Shown in pieces: positions 61,878 through 64,000 of a DNA stretch of 64,000 nucleotides (position 1 is the stretch's first letter; each line of letters begins with the position of its first letter). The DNA comes from Xenophilus sp. Marseille-Q4582 (GTDB taxonomy: Bacteria; Pseudomonadota; Gammaproteobacteria; Burkholderiales; Burkholderiaceae_C): contig NZ_CAKAKO010000006.1 in the NCBI RefSeq assembly GCF_916700565.1, positions 248,001-312,000 of the forward strand, given 5' to 3'. The notes under the pieces are model-generated. The model saw only the letters and a list, made by a program, of their open reading frames with translations, searched no databases and had not been told where the DNA came from. Both the position numbers and the translations under genes were made by a program.

Positions 61878-61980
61878 GGGCAAGATCCTGGAAATGAGCG
61901 GTTGGGAAGTTTAATTCTGGGAGGAGGCAAAAGCCCCGTCGGGCGCGCCATCGCGGCCCGGTCCCACAAGGGGATGCGTC

Positions 61981-62000
61981 TGGCCGGCCCGGGCCGGCCA
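61981..62000. repeat. Perfect 20-bp palindrome downstream of tsf
   Basis: TGGCCGGCCC and GGGCCGGCCA form an exact 20-bp palindrome without spacer, directly past the tsf terminator and before pyrH. Its role is unknown; it could be a back-up termination or mRNA-end structure, or a protein-binding site. Confidence 0.6.
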
Positions 62001-62002
62001 CG

Positions 62003-62055
62003 AAAAAGGGCGGGGGCGGGAACGCGTCCCGGACGCGTCCACACCTCCCGCCCCT
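62003..62055 (-). terminator. Terminator after tsf
   Basis: Leftward, GGGGCGGGA (62055-62047) pairs with TCCCGCCCC (62021-62013) around an inner stem ACGCGTCC-G-GGACGCGT (62041-62025 region), followed by CCGCCCTTTTTCG. It starts 8 bases after the tsf stop. pyrH would then need its own promoter or read-through. Confidence 0.75.
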
Positions 62056-62063
62056 GGCGGCGA

Positions 62064-62987
62064 TCAGGCCGCGGCCTTGGCGGCAGCCACCTGTGCAGCC
62101 ACTTCGGCAGCGAAGTCGTCGGCCTTCTTCTCGATGCCTTCGCCCACCACGTACAGGGTGAAGCTCTTCACCGTCGTGCCCTTTTCCTTGAGCATCTGCT
62201 CCACGGTCTGCTTGTCGTTCTTCACGAAGGCCTGGTTGAACAGCGAAACTTCCTTGAGGAACTTCTGCACGCCGCCTTCGATGCGCTTGGCGACGATGTC
62301 GGCAGGCTGGGCCGGCTTGCCGGCCGCTTCGGCGGCCTTGCGGTCTTCCTCGGCCTTGCCGGCGGCCACGGCGCGTTCCTTCTCGATCAGCTCGGCCGGC
62401 ACGTCCGCCGCCGTGAGCGCCGCGGGCTTCATGGCGGCCACGTGCATGGCCACGTCCTTGGCGGCCACGTCGTCGCCCTCGAACTCGACGATCACGCCGA
62501 TGCGCGTGCCGTGCAGGTACGAAGCCAGCTTGGCGCCGCCGTCGAAGCGCTTGAAGCGGCGGAAGCTCATGTTCTCGCCGATCTTGCCGATCAGGCCCTT
62601 GCGCACGTCTTCCAGCGTGGGGCCGAAGCCGTCCTGGTTGTAGGGCAGCGCGCCCAGCGCGGCCAGATCGGCCGGATTGTTCTTGGCGATCAGTTCGGCC
62701 GCGGCCTGGGCCAGGGCGATGAACGAATCGTTCTTGCTGACGAAGTCGGTTTCGCTGTTGACTTCGATGATCGCGCCGGTGTTGCCTTCGATGAAGGCAG
62801 CCACCACACCTTCAGCCGTGATGCGGGCGGCGGCCTTGCCGGCCTTGTTGCCCAGCTTGACGCGCAGCAGTTCCTCGGCCTTTTCCAGGTCGCCGCCGGC
62901 CTCGGTCAGGGCCTTCTTGCACTCCATCATCGGGGCGTCGGTCTTGGCGCGCAGCTCGGCGACCATCTTTGCGGTGATTTCAGCCAT
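62064..62987 (-). CDS. tsf: Translation elongation factor Ts
   Basis: A 307-residue nucleotide-exchange factor for EF-Tu. The N-terminal UBA-like part has [43 protein letters not shown], then the core with the TDFVSKND motif (INSETDFV-type) that pries out [24 protein letters not shown]. The C-terminal module ends [12 protein letters not shown]. It lies 82 bases after rpsB, with a terminator hairpin between. Confidence 0.97.
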   Translation of the reverse strand: MAEITAKMVAELRAKTDAPMMECKKALTEAGGDLEKAEELLRVKLGNKAGKAAARITAEGVVAAFIEGNTGAIIEVNSETDFVSKNDSFIALAQAAAELIAKNNPADLAALGALPYNQDGFGPTLEDVRKGLIGKIGENMSFRRFKRFDGGAKLASYLHGTRIGVIVEFEGDDVAAKDVAMHVAAMKPAALTAADVPAELIEKERAVAAGKAEEDRKAAEAAGKPAQPADIVAKRIEGGVQKFLKEVSLFNQAFVKNDKQTVEQMLKEKGTTVKSFTLYVVGEGIEKKADDFAAEVAAQVAAAKAAA

Positions 62988-63016
62988 TTGAATACTCCGT
63001 CTGTCTTCAGAATTTG

Positions 63017-63045
63017 GTTAAAAAAAAGGGGCAACGAAGCCCCTT
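63017..63045 (-). terminator. Attenuator hairpin between rpsB and tsf
   Basis: Leftward, AAGGGGC (63045-63039) and GCCCCTT (63032-63026) form a 7-bp stem with loop TTCGTT, then eight T (63027-63020). It lies 25 bases past the rpsB stop. A partial terminator here would give more S2 than EF-Ts message. Confidence 0.8.
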
Positions 63046-63069
63046 CTTCAGGCGTGCGTCCGGCCGCAA

Positions 63070-63825
63070 TCAGGCCGAAGCGCCCTCTTCGACTTCCACG
63101 AACTCGTCGTCGCCGCCTTCGGACACGGCCTTGACCACGTCGTTCACGGCGTTGGCACGGCCTTCGAGGATCGCATCAGCGATGCCGCGCGCATACAGCG
63201 CCACAGCCTTGGACGAGTCGTCGTTGCCGGGGATCACGTAGTCGATGCCTTCGGGCGAGTGGTTGGAGTCCACCACGCCGATCAGCGGAATGCCCAGCTT
63301 CTTGGCTTCGGACACGGCGATCTTGTGGAAGCCCACGTCGATCACGAAGATCGCGTCGGGCAGCGCGCCCATGTCCTGGATGCCGCCGATGTCCTTCTCG
63401 AGCTTCTCGATCTCGCGCGTGAAGGTCAGCTGTTCCTTCTTGGACAGGCCTTCCAGGCCAGCTTCCTGCTGCGCCTTCATGTCCTTCAGGCGCTTGATGG
63501 AGGTCTTGACGGTCTTGAAGTTGGTCAGCATGCCGCCGAGCCAGCGGGTCTCGACGTAGGGCATGCCGGCACGGCGGGCCTCGTCGGCCACCAGTTCACG
63601 CGCCTGGCGCTTGGTGCCCACGAACAGGATGGTGCCGCGGTTGGCCGCCAGCTGCTTGGCGTACTTCTGCGCTTCCTGGAACAGCGGCAGCGACTTTTCC
63701 AGGTTGATGATGTGGATCTTGTTGCGATGGCCGAAGATGTACGGGGCCATCTTGGGGTTCCAGAAGCGGGTCTGGTGACCGAAGTGGACACCGGCTTCCA
63801 GCATTTCGCGCATGGTGGTCGACAT
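63070..63825 (-). CDS. rpsB: 30S ribosomal protein S2
   Basis: A 251-residue S2 protein. It has [45 protein letters not shown], the second signature [33 protein letters not shown], and an acidic end ([16 protein letters not shown]). GGAGAAATTC lies before the ATG at 63825. It is the first gene of the long leftward block running to 48104. Confidence 0.98.
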   Translation of the reverse strand: MSTTMREMLEAGVHFGHQTRFWNPKMAPYIFGHRNKIHIINLEKSLPLFQEAQKYAKQLAANRGTILFVGTKRQARELVADEARRAGMPYVETRWLGGMLTNFKTVKTSIKRLKDMKAQQEAGLEGLSKKEQLTFTREIEKLEKDIGGIQDMGALPDAIFVIDVGFHKIAVSEAKKLGIPLIGVVDSNHSPEGIDYVIPGNDDSSKAVALYARGIADAILEGRANAVNDVVKAVSEGGDDEFVEVEEGASA

Positions 63826-64000
63826 TGAATTTCTCCAAAGGTTGGGTCTTGAAGCCCGCCCGTTTTCGTGGCGGCATCCGGCCGGGGCCGGATGGCAACG
63901 AACACCTTGAGGGGGCGGGTTCGCGGATGGATTCCGCCGCGGCGCATGGCTTGCATCGTCAAAAATGCAGCGCACGGCGCTCGGCGAAACCCGCGGAGTA
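63826..64000 (-). promoter_or_regulatory. rpsB leader with strong hairpin
   Basis: The 175 bases before rpsB contain a perfect 9-bp stem CATCCGGCC-CC-GGCCGGATG (63894-63875) about 50 bases before the start codon, flanked by two sequences (GCGGGTTCG at 63916-63924 and CGGGCGGGC at 63862-63854, minus strand reading) that offer alternative pairings. S2 represses its own mRNA leader in E. coli, so a similar control is plausible; no direct match to the E. coli leader was made. Confidence 0.45.

Overview
The window is chromosomal DNA of very high GC content. Its gene order and protein sequences point to a betaproteobacterium of the order Burkholderiales, most likely family Comamonadaceae. This rests on the carAB-greA and yhbY/rlmE-ftsH-folP-glmM neighbourhoods, the long rpsB-to-rnhB block, Bug/Tct solute receptors and a Kdo hydroxylase. 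The assignment is inference from sequence style and synteny; no marker search was run. I saw no rRNA gene, tRNA gene, CRISPR array, integrase or transposase.

Layout, left to right. (1) 1-4715: a tripartite RND efflux pump (end of the outer-membrane factor, adaptor, inner-membrane pump). (2) 4744-11078: an uncharacterised catabolic set (CoA-transferase, DUF1254/DUF1214 protein, Bug receptor, lipoprotein carboxylesterase) read away from a LysR regulator, with a cluster of dyad repeats between them. (3) 11141-11953: a PPK2-type polyphosphate kinase. (4) 11968-19232: a type I restriction-modification operon, hsdM-hsdS-rhuM/fic-hsdR, with an AT-rich specificity gene and a Fic-domain protein embedded between hsdS and hsdR. 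(5) 19454-25041: a tripartite tricarboxylate transporter (tctCBA) divergent from its two-component system (tctDE). (6) 25094-32080: mixed single genes (hslR, a PA2169-like bundle protein, nitroreductase, an Lrp regulator divergent from an orphan acetolactate synthase, MscS, crotonase, DUF488). (7) 32101-39391: a MOSC gene broken by one in-frame stop and followed by a GNAT gene, then glmM-folP-ftsH and rlmE, with yhbY divergent. (8) 39407-46658: a glycosyltransferase-like gene and a Kdo hydroxylase (probable LPS-core genes), DUF4149, greA and carAB. (9) 46851-63825: a secreted nuclease, then one long leftward block of translation and envelope genes: rpsB-tsf-pyrH-frr-uppS-cdsA-dxr-rseP-bamA-ompH-lpxD-fabZ-lpxA-lpxB-rnhB and an rRNA methyltransferase, many joined by 1-4 base overlaps.

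The most unusual structure is a pair of about 265-bp non-coding elements (32101-32366 and 37973-38237) in opposite orientations. Each has 30-bp terminal inverted repeats and two internal arms that together would fold into a T-shaped three-way junction. Between the copies the outer stem and an arm tip differ by paired (compensatory) changes. Each copy is flanked by TCA, and in both cases one TCA is the stop codon of the neighbouring gene; one copy splits the usual rlmE-ftsH pair. A second repeat family, an array of short hairpins, lies between tctC and tctB, and a diverged copy appears to encode the C-terminal tail of the TctD-like regulator. Other points of note are the nonsense codon in the MOSC gene, a sigma-32-like promoter and TTG start for ftsH, and an attenuator between rpsB and tsf.
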